DNA from: Akebia trifoliata
Lineage: Eukaryota > Streptophyta > Magnoliopsida > Ranunculales > Lardizabalaceae
Direction: 5' to 3'
DNA length: 64,000 nucleotides
NCBI GenBank assembly: GCA_017979445.1
Contig: CM030706.1
Location: 32,195,330 to 32,259,329 of the forward strand
Shown: in pieces, positions 21,201 through 36,200 of the stretch
Layout: every line of letters begins with the position of its first letter
How positions within the stretch are numbered: position 1 is the stretch's first letter
Translations under genes and position numbers: made by a program
The notes under the pieces: model-generated
Told to the model about the DNA's origin: nothing
The model's database searches: none
What the model saw: the letters and a program-made list of their open reading frames with translations, nothing else

Positions 21201-24200
21201 TTTATCGTTCAGGATTATTTTAGATTAGTTATTTATTTAGTTTTCTTTTTTAGGACTTTAATTTTATGTTTTTAGAGCTTATTTTCATGTTTTATTGGCC
21301 CATGGTTTTATTATAATATTTAAGGGCAATTTAGTAACTTTAGTTTGTCTTTTGTTTTAGTTTCTTAAGGTTTGAAAATTAGGAGAGAGAATGTTTCAAA
21401 AATAAGATTATTTATTTGGTATTTTAGTTTGATTATGATTCTTAGATTTATTATTTTTTATATATAGATTGTATTATGATTTATTTTAATGAAGAACGAT
21501 GAATAAAAAGAAAGCTTAACCTTGAGCTTGATGTTCTTAACAATGGGTGTGGTGTGAGGCCATTTTGGAGTGAGTCCAATATAACATTATTTTCTTCTAA
21601 TATTTTTTATTTTTATTTTTATGCGTTTGTTTTTTTTTTTGTTCCTTATTCTTGATTTTCTAGAATTCTTGGTTCTTGAAACCCCTTTCTCAATTCTTGA
21701 TTCTTGAAAACCTACAAATCTCAACCTTAATTCTTTCCCTATTTTCTTTAATCCTTATCTCATTAATCTCCGTTCCAAATCTTTAACCCTTAATCCTTTC
21801 CTTACCTTATAAACCTTTAACCATTTTCATTGGGATTGTAGCTATACCTACAATTATTGTTTTCATTTTATCTTTTGGGTTTCCCCAATCCTAAACCAAA
21901 TTCCTTAAAACCCCATATTTTCTTTTCTCCCCATATCATCTTGCATCATTCATGTTCTGATTCAGAAAGGAAGTTTTGCGGATAGAAAACATGAGAAAAA
22001 TATAAGGAAAAAATATGAAAAATATGCAAAATTGCTTGAACTCAAAGAATACTGAAGAAGATGACATGATGATGACTTTTCTTATTAATTTAATGGGTAA
22101 CCTAACTAAAATGAATAAATACCTAAAGTCCTCAAGCCAGCTTCTTCAATTGTTGAATCTTGAATGTTGCAACATTCTTGAATCTTGAGCTAGAATGCTT
22201 GATGTAGAAATCTAGAAGTTAAAAAAGAAGAGATAAGAGAATGAACTAGAAGAAGTTTTAGTAGATGAAAGTTACTCAATGGATGGTGAGTTTCAAGATG
22301 AGCCAAAGTCATTTGAAGCTCTCAAGCAAGCATGTTTGACACGAAGTCATCCCAAGAGCTGATTTTTCACCGAGTCATATCTAGACCTCTTGGTGTTCAA
22401 AATGTAGCAAGAATCATGTTGATTAAGAGTATACTATATACTGTATCTGTTATTTCATGCCCTCATTTTCTATTCCAATGGCATTGTAAATAGGCAAGAG
22501 AAATGATGAAACAATTCTAGTGTACTGATAGGGAAAAGGCTTATAAATACAACTTGGTGGATTGGAAGATTGCTATCCTGAAAAAAGAGGAAGGTTGGGG
22601 GTAATAAAATTGAAGGTTATGAACTCAATTTTATTGGGTAAGTGGTTGTAGAAATTTGGGATTGAATCAATCTAAAGGAGGTGGAGTTTTGGGTGTGAGA
22701 ATTCTCAAGTATCGCAGTAGGAATCTGGATTGTGATACGGAGAGGTATGTACTTATACATGCAATTTATGGAGAGGAATCCAAGAATGTATCAATTATTT
22801 GTTAAATGACTCATTTTTAAGGTGGGTAAGGGCATCAAGTTTGGTTATTGGAGGGCCGTTGGTGTGGGGAGGTTCCCCTTAAAGAGTTGTTTATGTGCCA
22901 TTTTATACTTCCTATTTGGAAAATCCAACCGACTATGGATTTCAAGATGTGGTATAATTCTTAATGGACTTTGGCTTTCAAGAGGAATCTCAATGATTGT
23001 TAGATTGATTTTATTGTTTTCCCTGATTCCCCTTGTTGAACCAATTGGTTGTTTGTCGTTAGATCCTTCTATGCTGTCTTTGGATATTTCGATGGGAGAT
23101 GCCTTTAAAGCTTCAATTGTTTGGGGGCTCCAAGATCCAATCCAAAATGGCATTTTTTTGTGTGATTCACCTCTTTGGACAAAATCCTCACTGATGATGA
23201 CCTAATATATCGTAAAAGAATATTTTTTTTTCCTTCCTTGTTTAAATCCAATGGTGAAATTGTCAATCTTTTTATCTAGCAATGTTAAAATTGCTAACAT
23301 GAATTTTTCTTCTTCTTCCTATTCGATATTTGTTGGAATTTGCCTCATTTAGTCTTTGATTTTACACTTCGCCTTTTCCCTTTGGGGGTGAGGGTTGGGG
23401 GGGGGGGGGGGGGTCTGAATTGTTTATGGTGTAGAAGGTTATTTTTTGAGTGTCTGGTATTTAGATGGGACCTCTTTGTAGAGGACGGTGAGCAAGTATA
23501 TCGTCGGTGATGTTCCTCTTTGCATCTCTGTTTTTGATAAGTCTTCTAGACCTCTTATTGCTTTGTACTTGATTCTTACCTTCTAATAGAATTCTATGCT
23601 TGTCAAAAATAGTATTAATGAAGCCACACCGAATTATACAGCTTCTGTTAATATTTGTAGTAATTGAAGAATTATGGAATTCTGGAGGTTGACCTTTGTC
23701 TGGTTAAAGCAGAGTTTGTATAAAATTAGTTCATTGTTTTTTTTAATTAAAGAATTAATTCATATACTTTTGCAGCTATATGAAACCTTTTACGGTAATT
23801 TTGCTATTGTAGGCACTTGAAGCTCCTAGAGAACCTCGTCGCCCCAAAACACATTGGGATCATGTTTTAGAGGAGATGGTTTGGTTGTCAAAGGTATGAT
23901 ACTATGTCATTCTATTGTAGATGATTCTTAGGTAACATACTGTTTTCCTTATAGTCATTTGCCTAATTGATCCTTTTGTAGTCGTCTTATATTTGGCCAT
24001 TTATGCGAAATGATGCAAACAAATAGTGAGATACATGGTTCTGTTTGTAGATCACTCTAACTTTGTTGGCTATTGGTTGTCAGGACTTCGAGTCTGAAAG
24101 AAAATGGAAATTGGCTCTGGCAAAGAAGGTTGCCATAAGAGCCAGCAAAAGCATGCTGGAGCAAGGCACAAGGGGAGAAAAGAAAGTGAAGGTTTGATTT

Positions 24201-27200
24201 TTCCCTTCTGAAAAACTTAGTATTTTCTAAGAAAGAACACAAATAATCTATAATGAATCATGCATTGTGTTAGCACATGGTGAATGGTTTGAATTTGTTA
24301 TTGATTCAGGAAGAAGAGCAGCGGTTGAGAAAAATTGCACTCAATATTTCTAAGGACGTGAAGAAATTTTGGATGAAAATAGAAAAACTGGCAAGTTTAT
24401 TCCTGTGATAGTCTGGAGTTTGTTGGATTTAAATTTCTGTTTGAACTCCTGTTCTGAAGTTCTAGCCGCCTTGTGCAAACTTGTGATTGTAGGTGCTTTA
24501 CAAGCATCAACTAGAGCTAGAGGAGAAAAAGAAGAAGGCACTTGATAAGCAACTTGATTTTCTTTTAGGACAGACTGAAAGGTAGAAAATCTATTTAATA
24601 AAACACAACAGTGGACCCCACTCAGTTACAATTGCCTTTTCTCTTCTCCCCCCTTCAACTTTTATCCATCCCTCTTTTCAATAATACCCTTTTAACTTTA
24701 AAATCTTTCCTCTTTGACCCCATCAACCCCAAAGAGGATGCTCGTGCCTATAGTTGTGGGCGTATAAACATCCACTCAGTTACAGTTTTGTGGGTATGAA
24801 CATTGAGACAAAAGAGTGGGGTTCACACAATCCCACTTTATTGCCTTTCCTCTTCTTCCCCTTTTAACTTTATTGTCTTTCCTTTCTCCCCACCCCTTTT
24901 TTATTAATAATACCCCTCTAACTTTAACCCTTTTAACTTTACTATCTTTCCTCTTTTACCCCTCTTCTACCTTTTAATTGTCTATTGAAACTTCTTCTGA
25001 TGCATGTTTGGAAAAGAAATGTGAAAACTTCTGTATTTGTTTCAGGTACTCAACAATGCTAGCAGAAAATCTTGTCGACAAACCATGTTCTAGTAAACCA
25101 GTGTGTCCAGATTCTGCAATGGAACAACTGAGTAATCATGGTAAAGAACAGGATGAAACCGATCTTATGGAGATCCCAGAGCAACCTAATGGTTAGCGTT
25201 GTTTTATAGTCGTATTTTCACTCAGTTTCATTTAACTGCCTTGAGAAGCTCACATATTTTGTTAAAAACCTGTCAGAAAATATGGATGTTGATGGTGATT
25301 ATGATATACAATCCGAAGATGAATTGGTGAGTCTCTCTCTCTCTCTCTCTCTGCTCCTTCATTTCACTTGGTATCTGTCTTAACTCGTACTGGTTTTCTG
25401 TTAGTCAAGAAGTAGCATAGGAAAAATTCATCAAAAAAAAAAAGGTAGCATAGGAAAACACCATACTCAAATTTGAAGAAGGAACTCTTCCATTTGCCAA
25501 AGATTATAATATATGTGTATATCTGCATTTTTTTATATTTTACTTTGGCCCTAACATTTCTTTGTGAGTTTAGTTATCAATTCTTTTTTTTTACTTGTAA
25601 GTTTGTTTGTCCTATTATATCTGTACTTATGCTTTGGCCCAATTATATCTTCATGTATATTATAAACGACTGCTTTATAATGTTCTTTTCATTAATGTTT
25701 GTTTTATGGTGGAGAAAATTTGGTGCCTCGCACTTTTTCTTGCAAAGCTGGATTAATGTAAGATAAGAATAGGTGCCGTAGTGCTATGATACCAATCTTC
25801 TCTGTGCTTTTTTGCATCATTTGATAGCGGTGCAAGAAAATGGAGAAGTTACCTTATTCTATGGTGCTGTTTCAGGAGGAAGATGAGCATACTATTGAGG
25901 AAGATGAGGCTCTTATTACCAAGGAAGAAAGGCAAGAAGAGTTGGAAGCTTTGCAAGATGAAATGGATCTACCACTTGAGGAGCTACTCAAGCGTTACAA
26001 TATTGGACAAGGTGAGACTTCCACAGTTTATCATATTTTCTTTCTGGGATACTGGAAGTCATCTAGTTTGTAGCTTTACCATCTCCTCTTAATTGTGATC
26101 AATGTAATCATTATCAGTTAGCAGGGAAGGAAGTCCCATAAAGGATGATGATTTAGCTGAAACGATTCATGTGGGAGATGATCATATTAAGAGTAAGAAA
26201 AGTATGGCGGGGTGTCTAATTTTGATGTCATCTGTTCTCTCTCTCTCTCCCCCCTCCCCCCTCCCCCCTTTGTGTACCTAGAGAATGGTTGTATTCACTA
26301 ACCAAGATGATGAAAAATGAAATTTTTGTAGGCAATCATCCTTTTGGTGGTGTTAAAATTGACATGAACAGCTCAACCACAACCGGTCTTCATTTTGTAA
26401 GTGCGTGATTTTCATAGACATATTGTCATATTGCAGAATAATTTCAGGAATCACCTGAATTTTTTAAACCTTTTATACTACAGGAAAAAAGTAATGGCGA
26501 CATTTCCATTTTGGATGACCATATGTCAGAAGTTGAGACAGATCAAACCAAAAATCAGTTGAAAGTCTCTAAGAAACTAGACAAGCAACCTGCTCTATTT
26601 GATTCTACCGTTGAACATGTGAGGAAATCTATTTCTTTAAGTTGGTTTTGATACATCATGGTAACGTTTGTAATTTAGCCTTAAATGGGTAATTTGATCA
26701 TGCGTAAGAACTCAAGACACAAGCAGGCATTTATAAAGAAAAATCTTAAATCTGTCTGATCACACAGTTGATCCTGATTCACAATTCTGTGCTTTGGGAG
26801 GTAGGCCTTAGCTGATTCTCCTGTCTCAAAAAATTCAAACTTTAAATGCTAAAGCTGAGATTTACGACAAGATGATATAAGCCATCCTATAAATAACTGA
26901 ACTTATTATGCCTTACTCAAAGATGGGCAATACAAGTACATTGAATATGTCAACATTTTAAGAGAAATTGGGCATATGTATTTTCATGGGTATTAAGGAT
27001 GACAAAAGTGTCTGCAATCGAGATACAAAAGACAAAGCATCAGTAGATTTTTGATCTTAAAATTTTTCTTGAAGTTCATTTCCACCATTTATAATGCCTT
27101 ATTCCAACTCTTTGGTGTTGGCAGCATAATCCTGTTTCCCCATTCAATTCTATCTAGAATAAATAAATAAATATATACACCTATATATATTGTTGAAAAT

Positions 27201-30200
27201 AAGATTATTGTGCTAAATGTTGATACCTATGATATATGTGACATGACACATAGATTTTGTGGACGACATACTGAATTTGGACAACTGTGTACTCGAGTTT
27301 AACTTGAAGTGGCTGCAAAATTTATCATTCATTCTCCACACCTTAGCCCAATTCTGGGGCTCAGAAATATGCTACAAAAGTATAGGTTACAGAATTTGTT
27401 TTAGAACTTGAACATAATTCGTTGACTATGACTAATATAATAGCCTGATTAAACAAGAATTATATTGATTACACAATGCCCATTTATATTAGTAATTTGC
27501 ATAACTATCAAAAGGAGTGGTGAACCAGTACATCATTTGTTGATATACTGCCTTTCATTTGGGAGATTTGGTCCCATTTCTTATCCTTGTTCCACACGCA
27601 TTGTGTCTTTCCCAAGTCTGTATTGTCATTGTTCTACAGTTGGTAGATCAAATCCTGTTCACTTAGAGAATTTTGTGACCCTAACTCCTTTTGCGGTTTG
27701 CTGGAGAATTTTGAAGGAAAGAAACAGAATAATATTTGAAGGGAAGGAGTAATTACTTTAGGAAATGATTATTAGCATATAGGGCTGCATTTGAGGAATT
27801 CCGGGTGTATTTTATGAGGATTTTTTGTTTAAATGGGAGCTTGGCTCCTTGGGAGACTCAGCATCCTTTGAATTTAGGCAGGTCTTCTTGTCCTCCTGTT
27901 TTTTGATAAGTATCTCGACCACTTTTATTTTCTAATGAATTTTATACTTTAAAAACAGTATCAAACTATTTCAAATGTGATATTCTAATTCTAACTCAAG
28001 TGATGATAGTTGCAATAAAGGTTTGGCTGTTCTGAAATATATTATAAAATTCAATGCATAAATTTTGGTAGCAGTGCTGTTTTTTATTACATATTTATAT
28101 GAATAAATGTTTTGAAAGGCTTTGGAGGCTTATGCCTTGAGGCTTTAGGGCAAGGCCTGTTTCTTTCACAGGCTTACTCCTTATTCAAATGGGTGTTAAA
28201 AAGACTTATGCCTTGGGAGATGCACGCCTTTTTGGCGTCTTTTGAATAAGACATACGTGTTATGCGGATGCTTTATATTTCTGTTTTTTTGTCCCTTGGT
28301 GTTTTTTTTTAACATCTATAAATAAAGAATAGTCCTTATAATTATGAAGATGTTATTTCTCTCTCTCTCCCTCCCTCCCTCTCTACATTTAATTTACGTA
28401 TAAGTCCTTAAATGTATAATGGCATCTTTTCTTTTGGCAAAAATCTCACTCCCTAGTTGAGTTGCATATCCAGCATTCTTGGATCTTTGCGTTTTTAGTC
28501 TGCAATTATTCATTTTCTCTTCTTATCATTTTTTTTTCCATTTTCTCTATTTCTGCTTCTCATACTCTCTCTATATGAGAAGCCTATTCTACTTCTTCTT
28601 CTACTCTTAGTTAGAGTGGTTGCTACACTCAGTGTTGCTCACCTTGTGTGCTCCCTTTGTTGAGGGCTCTTGCGCTCTCTGTCCCTTTTTCACTCATGCT
28701 CTGCTCCAGCCTTGGAAGCAGGGAATTGGCGAGTAACTTGTTTCTTCACCATATCTTCATCTATGAAGTTTTGCAAGAGCTCTTTCTCATTTTCTTGGAC
28801 AATGCTTAGGAGGGTTATTTTGGAACTTCTCAATGGGAATATTAACGATTTGAAATAGGTGTCCATATTTTGTGGAGAATTAGTCCTTTTGACATTTTTT
28901 GGATTTATTTTTAAAACAAGAGACAATAGTATCATGGAAAACAACTTCTCTTCTCTTGAGGTCGTAATACAATAGATTAAGGACTTGATGCACCATTAAT
29001 CATCCATCCTCTCAAGGAATTCAAGGGGTTGCACTTTTAGGATTTGATTTTTGAGTTATAACTTCGGTTGAATAGGGTTTGAAAGAGAAAGGGATCCTAC
29101 AGTCTGTAATTGTTGTTTGTTGTACATAAAATAAATATGAAAAAGAGAAAAATGGATGTTTAGGCTCGGTTGCCACTGTCACCACCACGACAACCATGTT
29201 GGTAATCGTTATCTCTCCCTTACCTCCTATACCTACAACACTGCTATGATTTCCTGCACATCACTACAATCACATTTAGTTTCTCTTGGAGATTGAACAT
29301 AGAGAACCGGGAATGAAAAGCAGGAGATATTTGCATGACAATATAAGAAAGCAAGACTTGAGAGATGAAGTTCTAAACTCTATACCCATCCTTGATCACG
29401 GTCCCCTCAATCGGGATCTGGAGCTTGCTGGGCATACGCTTGCGATTGGCACGCTACGGCTTGACTTGACTAATCCCTGCTAGCTGGGTCCACTTTTCTT
29501 TTCAAGGCAGCAAGGAGTTGTTCGCTGGGCAATTCAGCTAGGCAAATTGCACTAATGCTTAATTAGGAAACATTGAGACAAAAATCAACTCTTCATTCCA
29601 CCTTTACTACTTCAGATCTCGGCCTTTCAATTTTACTCATCTTTTGGAATTACAAAATGTTCTCTACACATGCTAAATAGTACACATGCATTTATGAATA
29701 AGGTTGTGCTCAGGTTGGGTCTGGTAGTCCAAAGCCTCAATGTTGACCAACCCAAGCTTTGGTCACAAAGTCAAGCTCAATTATTAGGCTTGACCCCAAC
29801 CCAAGCCATAGAATTGCCAAGCCAACTCTAGCTCAAGGTCAGGTTGAGCTTCTCATGCTTTGTTGGGCTTGCCCAAGATGCACTCCTACTTTTCATGGGT
29901 GTCAATGTAGCCTGTTGTTTTTATTGTGAACTCTAGCCAACATACCCTACTTTTCACCACAAAGGGGTGTCGGTACAACATGGTGCATATAAAAATTGCC
30001 TTAACATAAGCCGAATGAAAAGTACCAAGATTTGTGGTAGGACAAGGTGAAGTTTTGGCTCTAGATAGCGACCTAAAGCAATGCTCATTGTTCTAGGCTT
30101 GGGACTAACAATGCCTTGTAAAGAGTCATACTAAATTGGAGTTACAGGTAATTCTAGTTAGGACAATCTTCTTGTTTTTCTTCCCTTAGATATGGTTTCT

Positions 30201-33200
30201 GAGGATGCTATAAGTAATCCTAGTAAAATTTTACTTGCTTTCCGGTTTTTTGAATTCGTTTGTCATTGTAACATCAAATCTAGTGTAACCTTTACAACAA
30301 TTTTTTTGCTAAGCAAGTGGGAGACCTTTATTACAATGACATGTACTTGTGTGTTGGTCTTCGACGCATCTATAGTTTCTGCCACGGCACCTTCAAGAAA
30401 GCCCAAATTATAGACACCTCTGTACGAATGTTATAACATAAAATTTTAGTTAGATACGTTAGGTCTTTTAATAAAAAAATAAACACAGAAAAAAAATATG
30501 GTAAGTAAAAGGAGCATAGAGCTTTCCAATAACTTGATATAAGTAGATTTATAGGAGAGGTGATTGGAGATTATCGAACAACAATAGTGTTTGTTTGTTT
30601 TCTTTTCTTTTCTTTTCTGTTTTTTTTTTTTTTTTCTTTTCGCGTAACATGTAGTATATATGGAAGATGAAACCCTGAGGGGTTGGCTCAATGTCAATTT
30701 CGGACCGATAAGCGGTTAGTGCCCTTAGGTCGTGAGTTCGATACCCAGTATGAGCATTAATTCCTCAGGGACCACCCGCGAGGGTGCACCCTCACTTACC
30801 TGGTGCGTGTGATGTGCAGGCGTTGCATGTGCCTTGGGACTAGTCCTTGGACAAGACCATGGTCTATGGACTGGGCATAGCCTAGATATGGGCCCAGTCC
30901 ACTGTCTACATGGATACCCGAAGCTAATAAATACAAAATCACTTTCGGAAAACATTTTATTAATAAAAACATTAACGTAAAGGATGACGCTGCTATAAAT
31001 GTCAAGATGTTGTTGGGACATGTCTATCCACTTCAATACATGTTGGTACAATGAGAAAGGCTCAATAAGTTCCATGTTGCTTTTCCAAAGTTTATTCTTT
31101 ATATCCCTTATAATAAGCTACTTTATATTTTATGGTTCAAATTTTTCACAGGAGGATGAGGATTATGTTCTTGCAGCTGTGGAAGAAAAGGTATAAATAT
31201 ATATATAAGATTTCTTTTGCACTTTTGGTTTTATTGGTCATTTACCCTTTAGTTTGTTATTTCAGTGATCCCGTGAACATCAGTGCATCTAGTTAATTTG
31301 TGTTCTTTTGTAGTTTTAGTTTTCTTATCCTTGTTGATGCGTTGAAAGTGACTTTGTCTTTTAATTACGAGTGCTTGATTTGTCAAAAGTAGGTTGTGGC
31401 CCAATCATACCCTGCATAATGTGTTTCTATTTTTTTGGGAAAAATATATTCATATAGATGTAGGCATTTCTTTGTTACATTATCTATCACTGTAACATGT
31501 GTATAGTTTCATTTCTATATATGTACACATGAATTTAGAGAACCAACCATGGCCAAGATAGGTGGTGACTTATCCCCCCCCCCATCACCCACACACATTA
31601 TGTGTTTGAAATAACTATTTAGGCAAAACACATTGATATAGATGTAGGCATTTCTTTGTTACTTTTTCTATCACTGTAGTATGCATATATTTTCATTTCA
31701 ATTTATGTACACATGAATTTAAAGAAACAACCATGTCCAAGATATGTGGTGAATTATTTCCCCTTGGTTGTCTAAAAAACCATATTTTATGACAATCAGG
31801 ACTTCAATCTGCTTTTGTTGCTAGGATTTCATTTCATGAATCCTTTGTGTATATGCACATTCTTTATGGGATCAAAGTTGTATCCCTAGTTGATTCACAT
31901 TTGTGTTTTAACTAGTTTTCTTCAGTAGGTCATCTCGACTTTTTTTTTTTTTTCTTTTGTCCTTACATTTCATTTTTTCAATGAAAGTTGTGCAATCATA
32001 ATTTAAAAAAAAATTGTTCTCTGGACGGAATTATATCTGCAGTTAAGCTGCTGTGCAATATAAGCTTGATAGTTGATGAATAATTGGACAAAGTGACTTC
32101 TTTTGCATAGAAGAAATTCCTGTTTGATTCTATATATCTGGATAAAAATATTCATGGCTGCTCTTAACCAACTTTAAACATGAAGGATGATGAAACAACC
32201 TTGTCAGAAGAGGAGGAGCTGGCAAAAGACGAAGGAGATGAACCCTCAAACGAGGTAGTAGTTATGACTTATGCCAAATATGATTTGTTGTTTTTCTCCG
32301 TTTTTTTCCTTCTAGCGTACTGTTAGATCTTTCGGGATCCTTTTGTATTAGGTAACCAATGCATTCAACAAAAATTTTGCTACATCATATCTCCGCTGAA
32401 TAAAATTTCAATTTTTTTACAGATCGAATTACTTCAAAAAGAGAGTGAAATGCCCGTAGAAGAATTGCTTGCAAGGTATAAAAAGGTAGGAGGTAAAAGG
32501 AAGAGTTCTTTGGATGCAGATCTAGTGATCTGTTGCTGTGATTTCTGATCTATAATTTACTTCTGTGTTATCAGGATTTTAACTCTGATGAAAATTCTGA
32601 AGATGAACTTGGATATGCATCTACCAGTTCTGAGGATCAGTTGGATTCTCCAGCATATCAAGATATTGAAGGTGTAGTTGATCTGGATAAAAATGGTGAT
32701 CTGAAGCAAGTCTCACACCCAGAGAAGGAATTGGAGCCCGAGATAAAATCCGATGACGGTAATAAGGAGAGTGAGAATATAATAGCTGATGCGGCCGCTG
32801 CAGCAAGATTAGCCCAACCAACTGGCAACACTTTCTCGACAACAAAAGTGCGGACGAAATTCCCTTTTCTTCTTAAGCACTCTCTTCGTGAGTATCAACA
32901 TATCGGCTTGGATTGGCTCGTCACAATGTATGAGGCGAGACTTAATGGGATTCTAGCTGATGAAATGGGCCTTGGGAAAACAATCATGACTATTTCTCTC
33001 CTGGCACATCTAGCATGTGAAAAGGGTATATGGGGTCCTCATCTCATAGTTGTTCCAACAAGTGTTATGCTCAACTGGGAAACCGAGTTTCTTAAATGGT
33101 GTCCTGCTTTTAAAATTCTTACGTACTTTGGTAGTGCAAAAGAACGTAAGCTTAAGAGGCAAGGTTGGTTGAAGCAGAATTTCTTCCATGTATGCATCAC

Positions 33201-36200
33201 GACTTACAGGCTTGTAATACAGGATTCAAAAGTTTTCAAGCGGAAGAAATGGAAATACTTAATTCTAGATGAAGCTCATCTGATAAAGAACTGGAAGTCC
33301 CAGAGATGGCAAACACTTCTAAACTTCAACTCGAAGCGTCGTATCTTACTCACAGGGACACCACTACAGAATGACCTCATGGAGCTTTGGTCTCTAATGC
33401 ATTTCTTGATGCCCCACGTATTTCAATCGCATCAGGAGTTCAAGGATTGGTTTAGTAATCCGATTTCAGGTATGGTAGATGGACAGGAGAAGGTAAACAA
33501 AGAAGTTGTTGATCGTCTCCATAATGTACTCCGTCCATTCATACTTCGGCGGTTAAAAAGGGATGTTGAGAAGCAACTCCCAGGGAAATTTGAGCATGTA
33601 ATTTACTGTAGACTTTCTAGAAGGCAGCGGAACTTGTATGAAGATTTTATAGCCAGCTCTGATACGCAAGCAACACTAGCAAGTGCAAATTTTTTTGGGA
33701 TGATTAGTGTTATAATGCAACTCCGTAAGGTCTGCAATCACCCAGATCTATTTGAGGGTCGTCCGATCCTAAGTTCATTTGACATGAGTAGCATTGACAT
33801 GCAGTTAAATTCTTCCATTTGTACAATGTTTTCTTCTGGCCCATTCTTAACAGTTGACCTCAGGGGCTTGGGATTTTTATTTACTCATCTTGATTTCAGC
33901 ATGACTTCTTGGGAGAGTGATGAAGTCAAGGCCATTATTACCCCCACAAGTTTAATAGAGGAGCGTGCCAGCCCAGAGAATCTAGAAACAATTGGGTCTC
34001 GACTGAGGAGTAATGATCACAGGAAAAAGGCGCATGTAATTGATATTTTCGAAGAGATTCAAAATGCACTTTTGGAGGAAAGAGTGAAACAAGCGAGAGA
34101 AAGAGCAGCATCGATTGCATGGTGGAATTCCTTGCAGAGCAAGAAAAAACCCATTTATGGAACAAACCTGAGAGCTCTTGTTGAAGTAAAGCATCCTGTT
34201 TTCGATATCCATCAACAAAAGAGCAACCCTTCATGCTACTTGAACTTCTCCTCAAAGTTGGCTGATGTTGTCCTGTCTCCAGTGGAACGCTTCCAGAAAA
34301 TGATTAAGCTTGTCGAATGTTTTATGTTTGCAATACCAGCGGCACGGACTTCATCACGTGTTTGTTGGTGTAGTAAAACTGGAGCCCCTGTGTTTCATCA
34401 CCCAACTTATAGGGAGAAATGCACAGAAATCTTGGCACCACTTCTGTCACCCATTCGACCTGCCATTGTTCGGCGGCAAGTATATTTCCCCGATAGGCGT
34501 CTCATACAGTTCGACTGTGGTAAGCTTCAAGAGCTTGCTATCTTGCTCAGAAGGTTAAAATCTGAAGGTCACCGAGCATTAATATTCACCCAAATGACTA
34601 AGATGCTTGATATTTTGGAGGCTTTCATTAACTTGTATGGTTATACTTACATGCGTTTGGATGGATCCACTCAGCCAGAACAGAGGCAAACGTTGATGCA
34701 GCGTTTCAATACCAACCCAAAAATTTTTCTTTTCATTTTGTCTACACGTAGTGGAGGTGTTGGTATTAACTTAGTCGGTGCGGATACAGTTATCTTTTAC
34801 GATAGTGACTGGAATCCTGCCATGGACCAACAAGCTCAAGATAGATGCCATAGGATTGGTCAGACACGTGAAGTGCATATTTATCGGCTAATCAGTGAAA
34901 GCACCATTGAAGAGAACATCTTAAAGAAAGCAAATCAGAAGCGCGTTCTTGATGATTTGGTTATACAGAGTGGAAGTTACAACACTGAATTCTTCAAAAA
35001 ACTTGACCCAATGGAATTATTCTCGGGTCATAGGGCACTTCCAATCAAGGATATGCAGCAGAAGGAGAAGAACCCTAACAATGGAATGGATGTTTTCCTT
35101 TCAAATGCAGATGTTGAAGCTGCTTTGAAGCATGCAGAAGATGAAGCGGATTACATGGCCTTGAAGAAAGTTGAAGAGGAAGATGCCGTGGACAACCAGG
35201 AGTTTGCGGATGAAGGCATTGGGAGATTGGAAGACGATGAATTTTTAGCTGAGGATGATGTGAAGTTTGATGAGAAGATCTCTGGCGACGCAGCTAAAGA
35301 TGTTGGAAGTGATCCAAATGAAGAGAGGGTTCTCACTTTGGCTGGTAGAGATGAAGATGTTGACATGATAGCCGATGTAAAGCAGATGGCAGCAGCGGCT
35401 GCAGCGTCAGGACAAGCAGGCTCATTCTTTGAGAAAGAACTTCTGCCAATTGATCGATATGCTATGCGATTTCTGGATTTGTGGGACCCAATAATTGACA
35501 AATCAGCAATAGAATCTCAAGTTAGCTTCGAGGAGACGGAATGGGAGCTTGATCGTATTGAGAAGTTTAAGGAGGATCTTGAAGCTGAGATTGATGATGA
35601 CGCGGAACCTTTGGTATATGAACGTAAGTACGTTTTCATTTGATTTTCCTTATTGATTAGTTACCATTTAGCTATGAGCTGGCAATTGATTTTTTTTATT
35701 TATAATTCCCTAGAATAAAGTTCAAACTGCCTTGGTTTTCAATATTAGAGCAGAAAATCTATATACTAAAACACAACTGTAGGTCCCACCTTTGCTACAG
35801 TAGTGGGGGATAAACGTCCCATCCACCCCTTTTTGTGTTGGCCCCAGTTTATTGCCTTCTCTTTTCACTTGTTCAACTTTATTGTCCCCCCCCTCCTCCA
35901 TTTTTCAATAATATTCCTCTAATTTTACTATCTTTCATATTTTACCCCCTTTTCAATGATACCCATCTAACTTTACTGTCTTTACCTCTTTTTCCCCTTT
36001 TAACTTCAAAGATTTTTAATAATACCCCTCCAACTTTATTACTTTTTCGCTTTTACCCCATTAATCCCAAAGAGGATGCTTGTGCCTAATAACATTCTAT
36101 AGTTTTATGTTTCTTGTCATATTTCTGCCTGTTTCATATTTTTCAACGTTAAAAGATAACGTTATGCTTTTATGGTTGGGAAATAAGTAATAGTGTGCTT

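Larger units (their letters stand above)
15359..23812 (+). other. 8.45-kb PIE1 intron after the first coding exon, filled with transposon remains
   Basis: It contains a 157-bp tandem duplication (16194-16508), a GCC-rich inverted element (17090-17755), a LINE 3' fragment carrying a solo LTR (18640-20175), a possible LTR-retroelement relic (21060-22500), a second LINE fragment (22560-23610) and a poly-G run. The rest is AT-rich with no recognised gene. Confidence 0.8.
26619..31151 (+). other. 4.53-kb PIE1 intron with LINE and SINE insertions
   Basis: It contains a LINE 3' fragment (27480-27960), a short copy of the GCC-rich MITE (28100-28270), CT microsatellite near 28361-28385, a SINE (30675-30940), and otherwise AT-rich sequence. 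The frames at 28670-28944, 29286-29483 and 30192-30413 resemble no known gene. Confidence 0.75.

Noticed and set aside
24597..24799. Frame at 24611-24799 as an alternative PIE1 exon
   Set aside because: It lies in a dispersed repeat whose second copy (35750-36090) is also intronic; it has no homology to PIE1.
30725..31075. Minus-strand 116-codon frame in a PIE1 intron
   Set aside because: It reads through a SINE in antisense; no protein support.
33938..35501. Antisense frames under the PIE1 ATPase exon
   Set aside because: They are shadows of a strongly conserved sense coding exon.
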